DNA of 60,948 nucleotides from an uncultured Bacteroidales bacterium (GCA_900318665.1 ONLQ01000013.1:1-60948), one strand, 5' to 3'. Positions 18,556 through 28,711 are shown, counted from the first letter of the stretch. Made by a program: numbers and translations. Notes: generated from the letters alone by a model not told the origin.

Positions 18556-20004
18556 TTAATATTGCTCTATCTGCGTCTTGTCGATACGGATCTGTGAACT
18601 TACTGAACGGCCATCGGTTAATATGCCTATAACACTGACGGTTATCGCCACGTCGTCTTCGTCGATGCTCAAAGTACCTTTAGAAAAGATTGGCGACGTC
18701 TGACGCTGGTCTGGATTTTCGTTACCACGGCAAAAACAAGCACTGAGACCATCTGTGCTTGAATAACTTTGATTGAAATAGAGCCCAATAAGGTCGAGGC
18801 TGCTGGCATGCACCATATAGTTGCTACCTGGGGTGGACGAGGCAAGGTCGATAGTCTTGCCTATTTCATCGGGGCTAAAAATCACAGAAAGACTGATGAC
18901 TGCGACATCATCGACGGAAGAATAGGTGCCGGAGCAGTCGTGGCCAGAGGCATTGAAAGTATATTGTCCACGCATCTGAATACCCATAACTTCACAATCA
19001 TATGGGTCCCCATTGAGAATTATCTGACTGTCCATAGCCTCTATATCGGCAACTGGAACGCTGACAGTTGCCGTGAAGCGAGTACCATTGGTCAAAACGC
19101 CGCTGAGAGTAAGGACATATTCGCCTTCGGACTTGAAGAACTCCATTCCGCCCTCGCTAAAAGCAGAGGCACATTCTACGCCGTTGAGGCTGGCGGAGGA
19201 ATTGTCAGCGTCACGCTGCTGAGAGAAACTGAGCCCTTGAGAATTGAACCTGACGAAATAGCGACTACTGCTCGTACTACTTGCAAGGTTGACAGAATTT
19301 TGGAGGGATGTGGGCTCCACATCGGCAATCATAGTGAACCGGTTGTTGCCTGTAGGGTCATATACGTTGAGCAGGTAGGTGCCTTCGCATTTAACGCTGA
19401 GCGATGCGGCATATTCATACTGCTGGTCGCCGACACAAATGCGGTCAGTCTGATGATGCGGCTGCGGCTCGGAATTTTGCTCTCCTACGGATACGATAAA
19501 CCCGAAGGTGTGACCATTTTTCAATGTGCCATTAACTTTGATATAGAGGCTTTGCCCGTTGTAGCGAATGGTGGCTGAACCACTGCTGAACATCGATTCG
19601 CCATCATACTCGGTGTTGTCAAGCACACCCATGATTTTCTCACCGGTATTGTCAAATACAAGATAGAAAAAGGATTCGCTTTCGAGACTAAAACCGCAAT
19701 GAATACCTGCGATAGGCTGGGTAAGGTCGAAGGTCTTATCGAAAGTGCTGCCCCATTCGGTGTGCTGGATTCCTCCATTGATGACAAAGCGCTGTCCACC
19801 TGCGTCGGTAGCCTGAAAATTCATACCACCCATAAGTGTTACGTTCATGGGATAGACAACGCCATCAATAATCAATTCGTTGACACCCATTTCGGATGAT
19901 TGCTTGTTGTCATTGTTGCTGGTATTGGTGTCGTCGTCTTTAGAACACGACACCATGGCTGTAGCAAACAATGCGGCAAAAAGGAATGTGAAAAAATTGC
20001 GCAT
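18556..20004 (-). CDS. Surface lipoprotein of unknown function
   Basis: Start at 20004 is preferred to upstream in-frame ATGs because it begins a lipoprotein signal (hydrophobic core, lipobox MVSC) immediately followed by SKDDD, the acidic motif that sends Bacteroidetes lipoproteins to the cell surface. The 482-aa mature part appears to contain three similar ~150-aa beta-rich units, each with a phrase like 'VNGTLKNGHTFGFIVSV', 'LSGVLTNGTRFTATVSV' and 'VIGILTDGRSVSSQI'. The smaller lipoprotein at 51652-52632 repeats the same phrases and is a paralogue. It lies 55 bp behind the 1041-aa cargo gene, so the two are probably co-transcribed and may work together at the surface. Function unknown. Confidence 0.8.
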   Translation of the reverse strand: MRNFFTFLFAALFATAMVSCSKDDDTNTSNNDNKQSSEMGVNELIIDGVVYPMNVTLMGGMNFQATDAGGQRFVINGGIQHTEWGSTFDKTFDLTQPIAGIHCGFSLESESFFYLVFDNTGEKIMGVLDNTEYDGESMFSSGSATIRYNGQSLYIKVNGTLKNGHTFGFIVSVGEQNSEPQPHHQTDRICVGDQQYEYAASLSVKCEGTYLLNVYDPTGNNRFTMIADVEPTSLQNSVNLASSTSSSRYFVRFNSQGLSFSQQRDADNSSASLNGVECASAFSEGGMEFFKSEGEYVLTLSGVLTNGTRFTATVSVPVADIEAMDSQIILNGDPYDCEVMGIQMRGQYTFNASGHDCSGTYSSVDDVAVISLSVIFSPDEIGKTIDLASSTPGSNYMVHASSLDLIGLYFNQSYSSTDGLSACFCRGNENPDQRQTSPIFSKGTLSIDEDDVAITVSVIGILTDGRSVSSQIRIDKTQIEQY

Positions 20005-20059
20005 AAATAGAGATATTAAAGTAAAATACGAAATCCAATTATATGGAAGGCTCCACTGC

Positions 20060-23000
20060 TTAACGCAGGAGCACCACTGTACCAACTTTCTTGAGCCAGG
20101 ACTTGGGATTGTATACAGAAGTATAATTTATCACATAAGTGTAGGCGGCCTGCGGGCATTTGCTGCCATGATAGGTGCCGTCCCAAACCTCATTAACATC
20201 CTTGGACTGATAGACAATATGACCCATGCGGTTGTAAATGTAGATTTCAAACTCGTTGATGTCAAGTCCGCGAACAAAGAATACATTGTTGGTAAGCAGT
20301 TCGGCAGTGATAACGTTAGGCACCCATACGCTGGCACGCTCCATGTGGATAATACGATGCGCGGTATCTACACAGCCGAGAGTGTCTATTGCAATCATCA
20401 TTACATCGACAGAATCTTGTCCAACAGGATAGATGAAAGATGGGTTGGATAGGCCGGTAACGACATCATCGGGGAGGTGCCACACGCGCGTCACGGAGCG
20501 AAGACTTTGGTCAAAAAGCGTTATCTCGGGCTGTGAATATGACGCGGAATTGGGGTAACAGCCTATGACAGCCTCAACGGGTGCCTGGACAACAAGGTCG
20601 AGATGGACATTGCTGTCGCAATCGTCAATGCTCCGCACTGTGATATAAGGCGTATGGGTCGTTACGCGATAGACAATGCTGTCAAGCCAAAACACAGAGT
20701 CGTAACTGCATATAACACGCTTGTCAAGGGTATTATAGGTGGGGCGCACCTCAAGGAAAAGTCGCTCAACACTGTCGCAATCCTCAATGGTTCGGAAGTA
20801 AAGACTATGCACACCAGTTGTGTGGTAGGCGTGTTCCGACATGATACTATACTCGTTGTCGCAGATTGTGTCGTAGAAGTCGTTGAGGTATGTGGGATTG
20901 ACGACGAGACCAAGCGTAACACTACTGTCGCCACGGCAATAGCGCAAATACTGGAACTGCTGTGTGTCGGCCTCGTAGAACAATCCGTCAAACCAACGCA
21001 TCGGCAATTTATCGTCGCACTCTATTCGGTCAATTGTAGTGTCAAAGTTCCAACATACAAATAGTTTGTAGGTTAAGAAACTGTCACAGCCCGCCACGTT
21101 GACAAGAGTGAAAAGGGTGTCAACATCCTTGACAAAAGTAGCCTCGTTGAAACTAAATTCTGGCAATTCATTCTCCGTAACGGTGTCAGGATAGGTCTCA
21201 TAGGTGGTGTAGCGTGTACGGAAAATAAGCGTGTGGATATGGTCGGCGCTATCGCGAGTCCACATGCCGTCGCTGTACATCACCGTGTCAAACAGACGAG
21301 CCCAGCCGCTATCGCATGGGGTGTAGAGAACAGTATCGTAGATAAAACAGATAGGTCCACGATGGATATTGACGGTTTGAGTATCGGAGCATAAGCCGCC
21401 CGACAATTTGGCAACAAGTTGTACCTTGTGGTCTCCAAAGGGGAAGTCGTAAGTGAGGTCAGTAGTGTAGAAACGTATGCTGTCGTTAACAATCCATTCG
21501 TAACTCTCGCAGGGGAAATTGGTCATAAAGTTATGGCCCTCGTCCTCGGCAATACGGCTGTTGTTGGTCATCGTGAAACGGAAATTGCAACCGACGGTGT
21601 CGGAGCATACGGTGTCGAAAATTGCCACCGGATAGCGCGGACCAGCCACAGCGGTAGATGTAAATTCACAGGTGGCAGAGGCATCCTGTCCGTGAAAAGC
21701 CATGCGACAGGCAAAGGTGCCTATACGGTCCACATAAAGGGTGTCGGCACGAGAAAGGATAGTGCCCGGATTGTCTGTGTTGAACCATTCGTAGGAGAAC
21801 CCTTCGGGAGCATGGAAAGTATTGGCAATGTCGGCACCGCAGTGGAGCGAGGATATGTTGCGGTTGGCACATTTGAGAATGAAATAGGCATAACCCCAGT
21901 GGCCGGCATAGACGCAGTCTTTGGAGGTGAGCGTAACCTTGATGATACGGCCGTTGAGAGGCGTGAGGTCGAGGCCTATAGTGGTCCAGTCCTGCCATTT
22001 GGCACCGCTATTACCGTTTTTCCAACTGCCCGTACCATAATAATTGGGAATAAAAGTGGCAGAGTTGCATGAGGGATTGATGGCCGTGCCGTTCTCGTCG
22101 GTAATCTCGAAATCGAAACGAGGTTGTGCAGATATACCGTGACTCGGGTTTTCAAGCACCACGGCATATTTCATAATAAGGAGGTCGTAGTAGCGGGTAT
22201 CCACGTAATAATAATAGTTGATACGCTCGCTCTGCCCCTCACGCACGGGGTTGCCGAGACGCACCGATGCCACCTCGCCTTCGGGAATGGTCCAAAGCGT
22301 ATCGCTGCCACGCGTGGCACGAGTGTCTATCTGACGGGTATGACAGACGGTGTGGCGCGACCTATCGCTATTCTCGCCATAGTCGAGCGTGCCGTAATGC
22401 TGCGTGGGACTGCCATAGGCTCCATACGAGCACTCAACTCGGCAGTCGTTCTTGATATTGGTATAGTTGATACAGCCCTGCTGCTCATAGTTGCAACGGG
22501 TGCGGATATGTAGAGAGCGACATGCCGCGGAAACCGGCGTAGTATCGGACGGAAGAACATAGACATAATAATCTGAAAGTTCCTCAAGACCTCGTAGTGT
22601 ATAAGGGTGGGCGCGGGCATGCACCATTTTATCGGGGTTATTGCTATTACGACCGTAGCGAATAGTCCACTGCCGAGTGGAAGACTGGTCGAGCCAATCT
22701 ATAACGGCAGAAACACCTTTGATGTTAGACGCAGAGACATTGTACGGTCCCGAACTAATGGTGGCATAAAAATCCTCGAAACAGGAATCTGCGCCAGTGG
22801 TAACATAACGCACATATAGCACGCCGCTTCCTGCGGTATAGGTAAATGGCGACCACATGCTGTTGGAGGCGTCGATTGTGGCAAGCAGAACACCATTGGT
22901 ATCTGCGCCATCATAAACATAAAGTTTGGAACTCGCATCACAAAAGTCGGCTGTAAAAACGGCTGTTATCGGGGTTTCCGAAGTGCAAATAAATCTGACA

Positions 23001-23185
23001 GCACCATCTCTCTCTTTGCCTAATAGACTGCTATCCATTGTCAAGGAGCGCAACACATAGCCTTCGGACATACAAAACTGTCGTTCCAACAGTCCTTCTT
23101 CGGGCATAACAGCTGCCGTTTGCGAGCGCAATACCCCACAAAAAGCCAACAAAAGCGTGATTATCAAGAGATAACGCAAACGCAT
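20060..23185 (-). CDS. T9SS cargo with CUB-like and fibronectin III-like domains, type B sorting domain
   Basis: Start at 23185 chosen because it begins the signal peptide (LRYLLIITLLLAFCGVLRSQ); an in-frame upstream ATG would add 14 residues. The 1041-aa protein has a CUB-like domain (about 25-160, KLYVYDGADTNGVLLA), a fibronectin type III-like domain (about 165-235, RQWTIRYGRN), a ~250-aa region with several Cys that may be a lectin- or MAM-like sandwich, a PKD-like region, four CDS modules (for example GCDSFLTYKLFV, DCDSVERLFLEV) and an intact type B T9SS sorting domain (VWVPNVITAELLTNN, IYNRMGHIVYQSKD, final GTVVLLR). Domain assignment in the middle is tentative. Preceded by a good promoter and followed by a lipoprotein gene in the same unit. 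Confidence 0.87.
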   Translation of the reverse strand: MRLRYLLIITLLLAFCGVLRSQTAAVMPEEGLLERQFCMSEGYVLRSLTMDSSLLGKERDGAVRFICTSETPITAVFTADFCDASSKLYVYDGADTNGVLLATIDASNSMWSPFTYTAGSGVLYVRYVTTGADSCFEDFYATISSGPYNVSASNIKGVSAVIDWLDQSSTRQWTIRYGRNSNNPDKMVHARAHPYTLRGLEELSDYYVYVLPSDTTPVSAACRSLHIRTRCNYEQQGCINYTNIKNDCRVECSYGAYGSPTQHYGTLDYGENSDRSRHTVCHTRQIDTRATRGSDTLWTIPEGEVASVRLGNPVREGQSERINYYYYVDTRYYDLLIMKYAVVLENPSHGISAQPRFDFEITDENGTAINPSCNSATFIPNYYGTGSWKNGNSGAKWQDWTTIGLDLTPLNGRIIKVTLTSKDCVYAGHWGYAYFILKCANRNISSLHCGADIANTFHAPEGFSYEWFNTDNPGTILSRADTLYVDRIGTFACRMAFHGQDASATCEFTSTAVAGPRYPVAIFDTVCSDTVGCNFRFTMTNNSRIAEDEGHNFMTNFPCESYEWIVNDSIRFYTTDLTYDFPFGDHKVQLVAKLSGGLCSDTQTVNIHRGPICFIYDTVLYTPCDSGWARLFDTVMYSDGMWTRDSADHIHTLIFRTRYTTYETYPDTVTENELPEFSFNEATFVKDVDTLFTLVNVAGCDSFLTYKLFVCWNFDTTIDRIECDDKLPMRWFDGLFYEADTQQFQYLRYCRGDSSVTLGLVVNPTYLNDFYDTICDNEYSIMSEHAYHTTGVHSLYFRTIEDCDSVERLFLEVRPTYNTLDKRVICSYDSVFWLDSIVYRVTTHTPYITVRSIDDCDSNVHLDLVVQAPVEAVIGCYPNSASYSQPEITLFDQSLRSVTRVWHLPDDVVTGLSNPSFIYPVGQDSVDVMMIAIDTLGCVDTAHRIIHMERASVWVPNVITAELLTNNVFFVRGLDINEFEIYIYNRMGHIVYQSKDVNEVWDGTYHGSKCPQAAYTYVINYTSVYNPKSWLKKVGTVVLLR

Positions 23186-23224
23186 AAATCTTTTATATGT
23201 TGCTATAAGGCAATAAAATATCTG

Positions 23225-23257
23225 CAAAAATACATTTTTTTGTTAAAAAAAAACAAA
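23225..23257 (-). promoter_or_regulatory. Promoter of the 1041-aa cargo gene: TTTG-N21-TATTTTTG
   Basis: On the minus strand -33 TTTG (23257-23254) and -7 TATTTTTG (23232-23225) are 21 bp apart, close to the Bacteroides consensus. The start codon is 39 bp beyond the -7 box. Confidence 0.65.
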
Positions 23258-23290
23258 AATATCAAAACTCGACTGAATTTTGATATTTTT
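23255..23290 (-). terminator. AT-rich terminator of the 787/899-aa cargo unit
   Basis: Perfect 13-bp inverted repeat (23255-23267 and 23278-23290, core ATATCAAAA/TTTTGATAT) with a 10-nt loop, followed on the minus strand by a long T-rich tract. It overlaps the -33 element of the next promoter. Confidence 0.65.
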
Positions 23291-23348
23291 GATATGTATT
23301 AACGTGACTGTGACTGAAGAGTGATTTCCGGGCTATTTTATCCCATCA

Positions 23349-26048
23349 TCACCGCTTCACTATCAGTTTCCTTGCGTTGGCGTTGCCGACTTTCAGCATA
23401 TATACACCTGGTGATGGCATACGATAGGTGGACAACGAGGATTTTACTGAACTTTCGTTGACTATCAGGCGCCCTGTTACATCGTAAATGCGCAAAGGAA
23501 GACCATTGGCACCATCGACTATGATGTTACGGTTGTCGGCATAAGCACGGCATTTGCTTGACGGTGATGCATCGGATATTGAAAGAGCAGAATGGATGTC
23601 AAGATGAAGCACCAGAACGCTATCGCAGCCTACGCTGTTGGCCGACGCAAGACGATGCTGATAATCGCCCGACTGATAATAGGTGCGGCCAAACCATGTG
23701 AGACTATCGATAGCGGAGATAGATGTGTCGCCATAGGTGGTGCAGGGCAGGTCAATACCATTGATGTCCTGAACAAGACGCACAGAGCGTCCAACACTGC
23801 GGTCAAAAGGTTCGGTAGATACACGGCGAGGCTCGATGAGCATAGCATAGGCACGTTCTTGGTCGTAGTGGGTCACGGACCAATAGATTCCGTTCTGCGT
23901 CAGAGCGGTGACATTGGTGTCGTAGCGCACTCCAGCGGCAGGCAAGAACACTGCGCCGGCAAGTTCCATATTGTTCCACTCGGCAGTGGAATAGATATTG
24001 GTAATAAAGCCATCGTTATTGCCAGCAGTGTAAGAACAGCCAACAGGCAAAATCCAACTTTCGGGCAACAAGACAACGCCTGTCACGCCAGCCACGGTAG
24101 CCATGGCTCGTTTGCTGATGGCATTAGGACGGGAGAAAAGAAGATACTGCCACTCGTCGTCGTTGAGTGTGCGCCATTGGCCACGGGCATTGCCGCCATT
24201 TCCGATGGGGCAATACATACCCCAGTCGTAGTTGATGCTAATCTCTGTCAGGTCGGGGCTTACGTTAGTCACAGACGGGCCATAGCCATGTGCATTGTCG
24301 TTAGACACATTGCGGGAGACAATGCTGTATGGCATATAGTGGGTGTTATACTGGTCGGCAGGATTATGATATCCACTTGTTGCCCAACCGAAGAGGTCTA
24401 TCCATCCATGATATTCGGCATTAGCGCGGCTGTTGGCAGCACCAACATAGTCGTACTGTGTAGAGGCGAAACGCCACAAATCGTTGCTCGGCATATACTG
24501 GAGATTGCCCATAGAGAAATTGACGAAACTTTCATCGCCTATCTGGAAAACGCCATTGAGTGCGCCCGTTCCAATAGGATTGAGCACGAGATGTAAAACA
24601 ATAATGCTATCGCAGCCCTGCGAGTTGATGATAGTGTCGCCATTCTCGCCATCTTTTTCTATACGGTAGCCGCGCCACATGAAGAAGCCGCTTGCCTCGG
24701 CATACTCATGGCAACGCGAACTATAGCGGACCTTGAGTCGGAGGGTAAGAAGGCTGTCGCAACCATACTGGTTGGAAAGAGTGACGGTTGTACGGCCACT
24801 TTCTATCAGATGATTACCATACCAGTTGATGCTGTCGCAAACATTGGCATTGGTATCGCCGCGCGAGAAATAATGCACCGTTAGGTCGAGGTTGCGAGAG
24901 GTGTCGCAGCCCACAGCATTAGGCATGGGAAGACGGACAGGATAATAACCCGAACGATAGCGCATTGCATTGTTCCAATAGAAACTATCACACGACTCGA
25001 CCACCGAGTCACTAAAAGTGCTGTTATTGATAGTAAGATAGAGTATCGACACGCTGTCGCAGCCTTCGGGATTGGGCACAATGGATTGAGCGTAGCGGCC
25101 TGACTCTTTAAGCACACGACCATACCATGTCATGCTATCGCAATAGACGGCCGACGTGTCGCCAGATGGACTAATATTGATGATTAGAGTATCAATTGTA
25201 ATAATGCTGTCGCAACCAACAACATTTTTGATTGTCACCGTAGTATCGGCACAGTTGGTCAGGAACGTCTTGCCACCCCACACGAGCGAGTCGCACACGG
25301 TAGTATCGGTGTGACCTGTGGAGGAATGGTTGACGATACACATATAGTGAACATTTGAATCACAACCATACATATCAATAAAAGAACGACGATAAGTAAA
25401 ATTACTGGTCTTGTACTCATGATTAAAATAAATATAATCACAGCCAATAATTGTATCGTAGTACTCTTGTCCGCGACGACCGATATTAATGTTTAGGTAC
25501 TGTATATTATCGCAACCCAACGCAGTATGGGTATGCGAAGCAATAATAATGGTATCGTGTGTATAGGTGCTTGTATCAATTGTCACAGATTCGCATTCCA
25601 TGCGGACTACTGTGTCGATGATGTCCTGACCAATATACATCGTAAGCATATATATACTGTCGCAGCCATTAGCAGAAACACCATGAATACGATGGACGAA
25701 TGAGCCTGTTGCACTGATTAGGGTGTCGTACCACTGCACTGGTGAACAAGCGGTGTCTATTAAAGAAGCAGTATCGCTGGTCTTGATGGTGAGTTTAAGA
25801 ATATAGATACTGTCGCAGCCTCCTGCAGCAGCATTCTCGATGGTGTGAGGATAGTCTCCAGACGTGGAGATTGTCTGTCCATACCACACCACGGTATCGC
25901 AAGCGGTAACAAAACTGTCAACGGCAACATGGACACATGTGGTATCGCCAGAGCATACAGGCGTAGCCTTGAGGCTACCCGTCCAAACTATGGAGAAACC
26001 CATGAGGAGCATAAGTGCCACAAAAGAAAAAATGCTACGTTGTTTCAT
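23349..26048 (-). CDS. T9SS cargo with ten CDS modules and FISUMP-like domain, type A sorting domain
   Basis: The ATG at 26048 begins the signal peptide; an upstream in-frame ATG adds nine residues. The 899-aa protein has a stalk of ten modules of 50-60 aa, each with 'CDS-x-W-x-G' and 'GCDSI-x-L-x-L' cysteines. Embedded in the C-terminal half (about 535-790) is a ~250-aa domain with QWRTLNDDEWQYLLFSR, GVVLLPESWILP and GRSVRLVQD, which resembles the Fibrobacter succinogenes major paralogous (FISUMP)/formylglycine-enzyme-like fold. It ends in a type A (Por secretion) sorting domain: ADNRNIIVDG, LRIYDVTGRLI, GVYMLKVGN, final KLIVKR. Second gene of the 28.45-23.35-kb unit; closely related in layout to the 787-aa protein upstream. 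Confidence 0.87.
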   Translation of the reverse strand: MKQRSIFSFVALMLLMGFSIVWTGSLKATPVCSGDTTCVHVAVDSFVTACDTVVWYGQTISTSGDYPHTIENAAAGGCDSIYILKLTIKTSDTASLIDTACSPVQWYDTLISATGSFVHRIHGVSANGCDSIYMLTMYIGQDIIDTVVRMECESVTIDTSTYTHDTIIIASHTHTALGCDNIQYLNINIGRRGQEYYDTIIGCDYIYFNHEYKTSNFTYRRSFIDMYGCDSNVHYMCIVNHSSTGHTDTTVCDSLVWGGKTFLTNCADTTVTIKNVVGCDSIITIDTLIINISPSGDTSAVYCDSMTWYGRVLKESGRYAQSIVPNPEGCDSVSILYLTINNSTFSDSVVESCDSFYWNNAMRYRSGYYPVRLPMPNAVGCDTSRNLDLTVHYFSRGDTNANVCDSINWYGNHLIESGRTTVTLSNQYGCDSLLTLRLKVRYSSRCHEYAEASGFFMWRGYRIEKDGENGDTIINSQGCDSIIVLHLVLNPIGTGALNGVFQIGDESFVNFSMGNLQYMPSNDLWRFASTQYDYVGAANSRANAEYHGWIDLFGWATSGYHNPADQYNTHYMPYSIVSRNVSNDNAHGYGPSVTNVSPDLTEISINYDWGMYCPIGNGGNARGQWRTLNDDEWQYLLFSRPNAISKRAMATVAGVTGVVLLPESWILPVGCSYTAGNNDGFITNIYSTAEWNNMELAGAVFLPAAGVRYDTNVTALTQNGIYWSVTHYDQERAYAMLIEPRRVSTEPFDRSVGRSVRLVQDINGIDLPCTTYGDTSISAIDSLTWFGRTYYQSGDYQHRLASANSVGCDSVLVLHLDIHSALSISDASPSSKCRAYADNRNIIVDGANGLPLRIYDVTGRLIVNESSVKSSLSTYRMPSPGVYMLKVGNANARKLIVKR

Positions 26049-26090
26049 ATATCTATAAAGGATTGTGAACGACAATAAAAGACTAAGAAG

Positions 26091-28454
26091 TTAGCGAAGC
26101 AACGAGACCTTGCGTGCAGGATAGCGTCCAACTTGAATCATATAAACGCCCGAAGCGGGAACGGAGAAAACAGCATTATCAGCCGAAAGAGTCGTGGGGC
26201 GGATGGTGCGTCCTTGCACGTCGAAGAGACGTACGGGAAGTCCTTGCATTCCACGGACAATAATATTGTTATCACGAGTGAAGAGTTGCACATTCGACGG
26301 CCAAACATTGGCGATTCCCTCAGTAGGTCCAACGGTAAGATGGATGATTACCGTGCTGTCGCAACCAGCCATATTAACCTCGGGCAGCAGATATTCGTAT
26401 TCGCCAGTCTCGGTGAACTCTTGGCCGTACCACAAGAAAACACTATCCACACGAGCCGTGGTGTCTCCATAGGTGGCGCATGGAAGGTCTATACCGTTGA
26501 TGTCTTGAACCAGACGAACCGAGCGACCGATGTGGCGCGGTTCGGGCTGAATGAGCATTGCTGATGAGGTAACGACCATCTGATAGGCTGACTCGGCATC
26601 GTAGTGGGAGGAACTCCAATAGTAACCAAATTCATCTTTGCCAGCCACGACATCGGTGTAACGGCATCCTGCAGCGGGGAGGAAAATGGCACCAGCGCCT
26701 TGCATGGACTGCCACTGCACATTACTATAGATGTTAGTAGAATAGCCTTGTTCGGTGCCAGGGTTGAAAGTGCAGTTGTCGGGCAGGTACCAACTTTCGG
26801 GAAGCAGCACCACGCCATAGGCTTTTTCGGCGCCGCTAATTCCGTAAACAGTAGCGAGGGCACGCTTGAAGATGGCGCGAGGACGATAATAAACGAGATG
26901 GTTCCATTCCTCGGCGGTGAGCGTGCGCCACTGACCAGCAGCACGACCACCATTGCTTATGGCGTTGCGGACACCCCAGTCATAGTTAGCAGCCATTCCC
27001 GTAAGGTCGAGAGCCGTCATGTTCATCGACGGACCATAGCCCTTGCTGTTGATTTCGTTATCGAGGGTGACATTGTCAATGGCATACGGCTGGTATGCTA
27101 CATTAGCGGCATCGAGTGGATGGTGATAGCCGCTGGTGCCCCAGCCAAAGAGGTCGAGCCATCCAGAATAGGATGACGACACATATTTGTTGCCAGCACC
27201 AATATAGTCGTACTGGTGTTCGGCGAAACGCCAACGTTTCTCCGACGGCATATACTGCAGATTGCCTTGTGAGAAAAGAGCGTAACGGTCTTCGCCAATC
27301 TCAAACATACCCGTCAGACCACCCTCTCCGAGAGGATTGATGGTAAGATGAAGATAGATTACGCTGTCGCAGCCCACATTATTGTAAATAGTATCGGAAA
27401 AGAGGCCCGACTCAAAATACTGATGATAGCGCCATATGAGGTTGCCACATGCTGCAGCCGTATCGTGCGACTGAGAACTATAGCGAAGAATTATTCGCAT
27501 TGTAACCACACTGTCGCAGCCATACTGATTGAGATAGGCAAAGGTCGGCATAGTATCGTTAGAGTTGAACGACTTGCCGTGCCATTCCACGCTATCACAA
27601 CTGCGCGCCACGGTGTCACCCGTATTGCTATAATGCATGGTCAGATAGAGATGCACCGAACTGTCGCAGCCTTGCGTGTTGACAAACTGCATGTAGGGCG
27701 TGCGGATATGCGTCGAAGCGTTAAGACCGTTGCCACGCCATGTGAAAGTGTCGCAAGCGTTGGCAAAGGTGTCGATATGGGTGCCGTGAAGAAGATTGAT
27801 ATGCAGAGTCAGCGTACTATCGCAATATCCACGCGTGGTAGCGTTGGGGAAAACATGCGTCGGATTGCCGCCATAGTACATTGTGCCATACCAGAGAATA
27901 CTGTCGCACACATCGGCAACAGTGTCAGAGAACTTCGACTCAAACACAATGAGGTCTAGTGTCACCACACTATCACAACCCCACTGGTTCTTGAAAGTGG
28001 CAAGAGCGCCTACGGTGTCGTGGGTAAGAATCTTGCCTCCCCAAACCATACGGTCGCAAGCCGAAGAGAGTTGCTCGCCAGTGTTGGGGTGACGGATGGT
28101 AAGATTATAATAGACGAAAGAATCACATCCTTGAGGAGTTGATGTGTGATAGGCCAGGAAAAACGCATCATTGTAGTATTTAGCACCTCTGTAAAATAGC
28201 GTGTCACAACCTATTGTATCAACAGTGTCATAGACAGAATTATAAACCCGGATAGACTGGATATAGATATAGTCGGCGGTGTCATAATAAGTGCCCGTTT
28301 CGGTATAGTATTTGCCAGTACGCGGCCAATAAACAGAATCGCATCCACTTTTAGGTTCTTCGTAATAGGGTGATTGTGCTGATACAAAACCACCCAGTAT
28401 GAGTAAAAGAACGAGAAGCGTAACTTGCTTAATTATAGTATTCTTACTATTCAT
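26091..28454 (-). CDS. T9SS cargo with CDS modules and FISUMP-like domain, type A sorting domain
   Basis: A 787-aa paralogue of the 899-aa protein. The ATG at 28454 is preferred over an in-frame TTG three codons upstream. Signal peptide 1-26 (LLVLLLILGGFVSAQ). Seven or eight CDS modules follow (GCDSFVYYNLTI, GCDSVVTLDLIV and so on), then the same ~250-aa domain (QWRTLTAEEWNHLVYYRP, GVVLLPESWYLP, GRSVRLVQD), one more CDS module and a type A T9SS sorting domain (NNIIVRGMQGLPVRLFD, GVYMIQVG, final KVSLLR). First gene of its unit, 42 bp before the next. Likely surface-attached or released adhesin-type protein; ligand unknown. Confidence 0.87.
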   Translation of the reverse strand: MNSKNTIIKQVTLLVLLLILGGFVSAQSPYYEEPKSGCDSVYWPRTGKYYTETGTYYDTADYIYIQSIRVYNSVYDTVDTIGCDTLFYRGAKYYNDAFFLAYHTSTPQGCDSFVYYNLTIRHPNTGEQLSSACDRMVWGGKILTHDTVGALATFKNQWGCDSVVTLDLIVFESKFSDTVADVCDSILWYGTMYYGGNPTHVFPNATTRGYCDSTLTLHINLLHGTHIDTFANACDTFTWRGNGLNASTHIRTPYMQFVNTQGCDSSVHLYLTMHYSNTGDTVARSCDSVEWHGKSFNSNDTMPTFAYLNQYGCDSVVTMRIILRYSSQSHDTAAACGNLIWRYHQYFESGLFSDTIYNNVGCDSVIYLHLTINPLGEGGLTGMFEIGEDRYALFSQGNLQYMPSEKRWRFAEHQYDYIGAGNKYVSSSYSGWLDLFGWGTSGYHHPLDAANVAYQPYAIDNVTLDNEINSKGYGPSMNMTALDLTGMAANYDWGVRNAISNGGRAAGQWRTLTAEEWNHLVYYRPRAIFKRALATVYGISGAEKAYGVVLLPESWYLPDNCTFNPGTEQGYSTNIYSNVQWQSMQGAGAIFLPAAGCRYTDVVAGKDEFGYYWSSSHYDAESAYQMVVTSSAMLIQPEPRHIGRSVRLVQDINGIDLPCATYGDTTARVDSVFLWYGQEFTETGEYEYLLPEVNMAGCDSTVIIHLTVGPTEGIANVWPSNVQLFTRDNNIIVRGMQGLPVRLFDVQGRTIRPTTLSADNAVFSVPASGVYMIQVGRYPARKVSLLR

Positions 28455-28503
28455 TTTAACCAAAGACTATCGTTATGATAATTCAAAATGTATATATAAA
28501 TTG

Positions 28504-28511
28504 CAAAGATA
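28504..28511 (-). promoter_or_regulatory. -7 box (TATCTTTG) of the first cargo unit
   Basis: TATCTTTG followed by CAA on the minus strand, 49 bp before the ATG at 28454. The -33 region shows only TTTC. Confidence 0.5.
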
Positions 28512-28711
28512 GTAATTTTTAATGAAATAGCACAGATATTAGCATATAAAATAGTTTAGTGCAGATTGGAACCGGCATAATCAAATAAACAAAACGCACT
28601 TATTATCAATCGATTGAAAACACACGAAACGCATTTATTATTTTCATAGGCTCATATACAAATCCACACTGAGAGCGCTATGTACAAAGAAAGACACATT
28701 GAAATAAAAAA
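28512..28711. other. Non-coding AT-rich stretch between the cargo cluster and the porin gene
   Basis: No gene seen in this part of the 367-bp gap 28455-28821. It holds an imperfect direct repeat (AAACGCACTTATTAT near 28594 and AAACGCATTTATTAT near 28628). The terminator of the porin gene lies at its right end. Confidence 0.5.
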
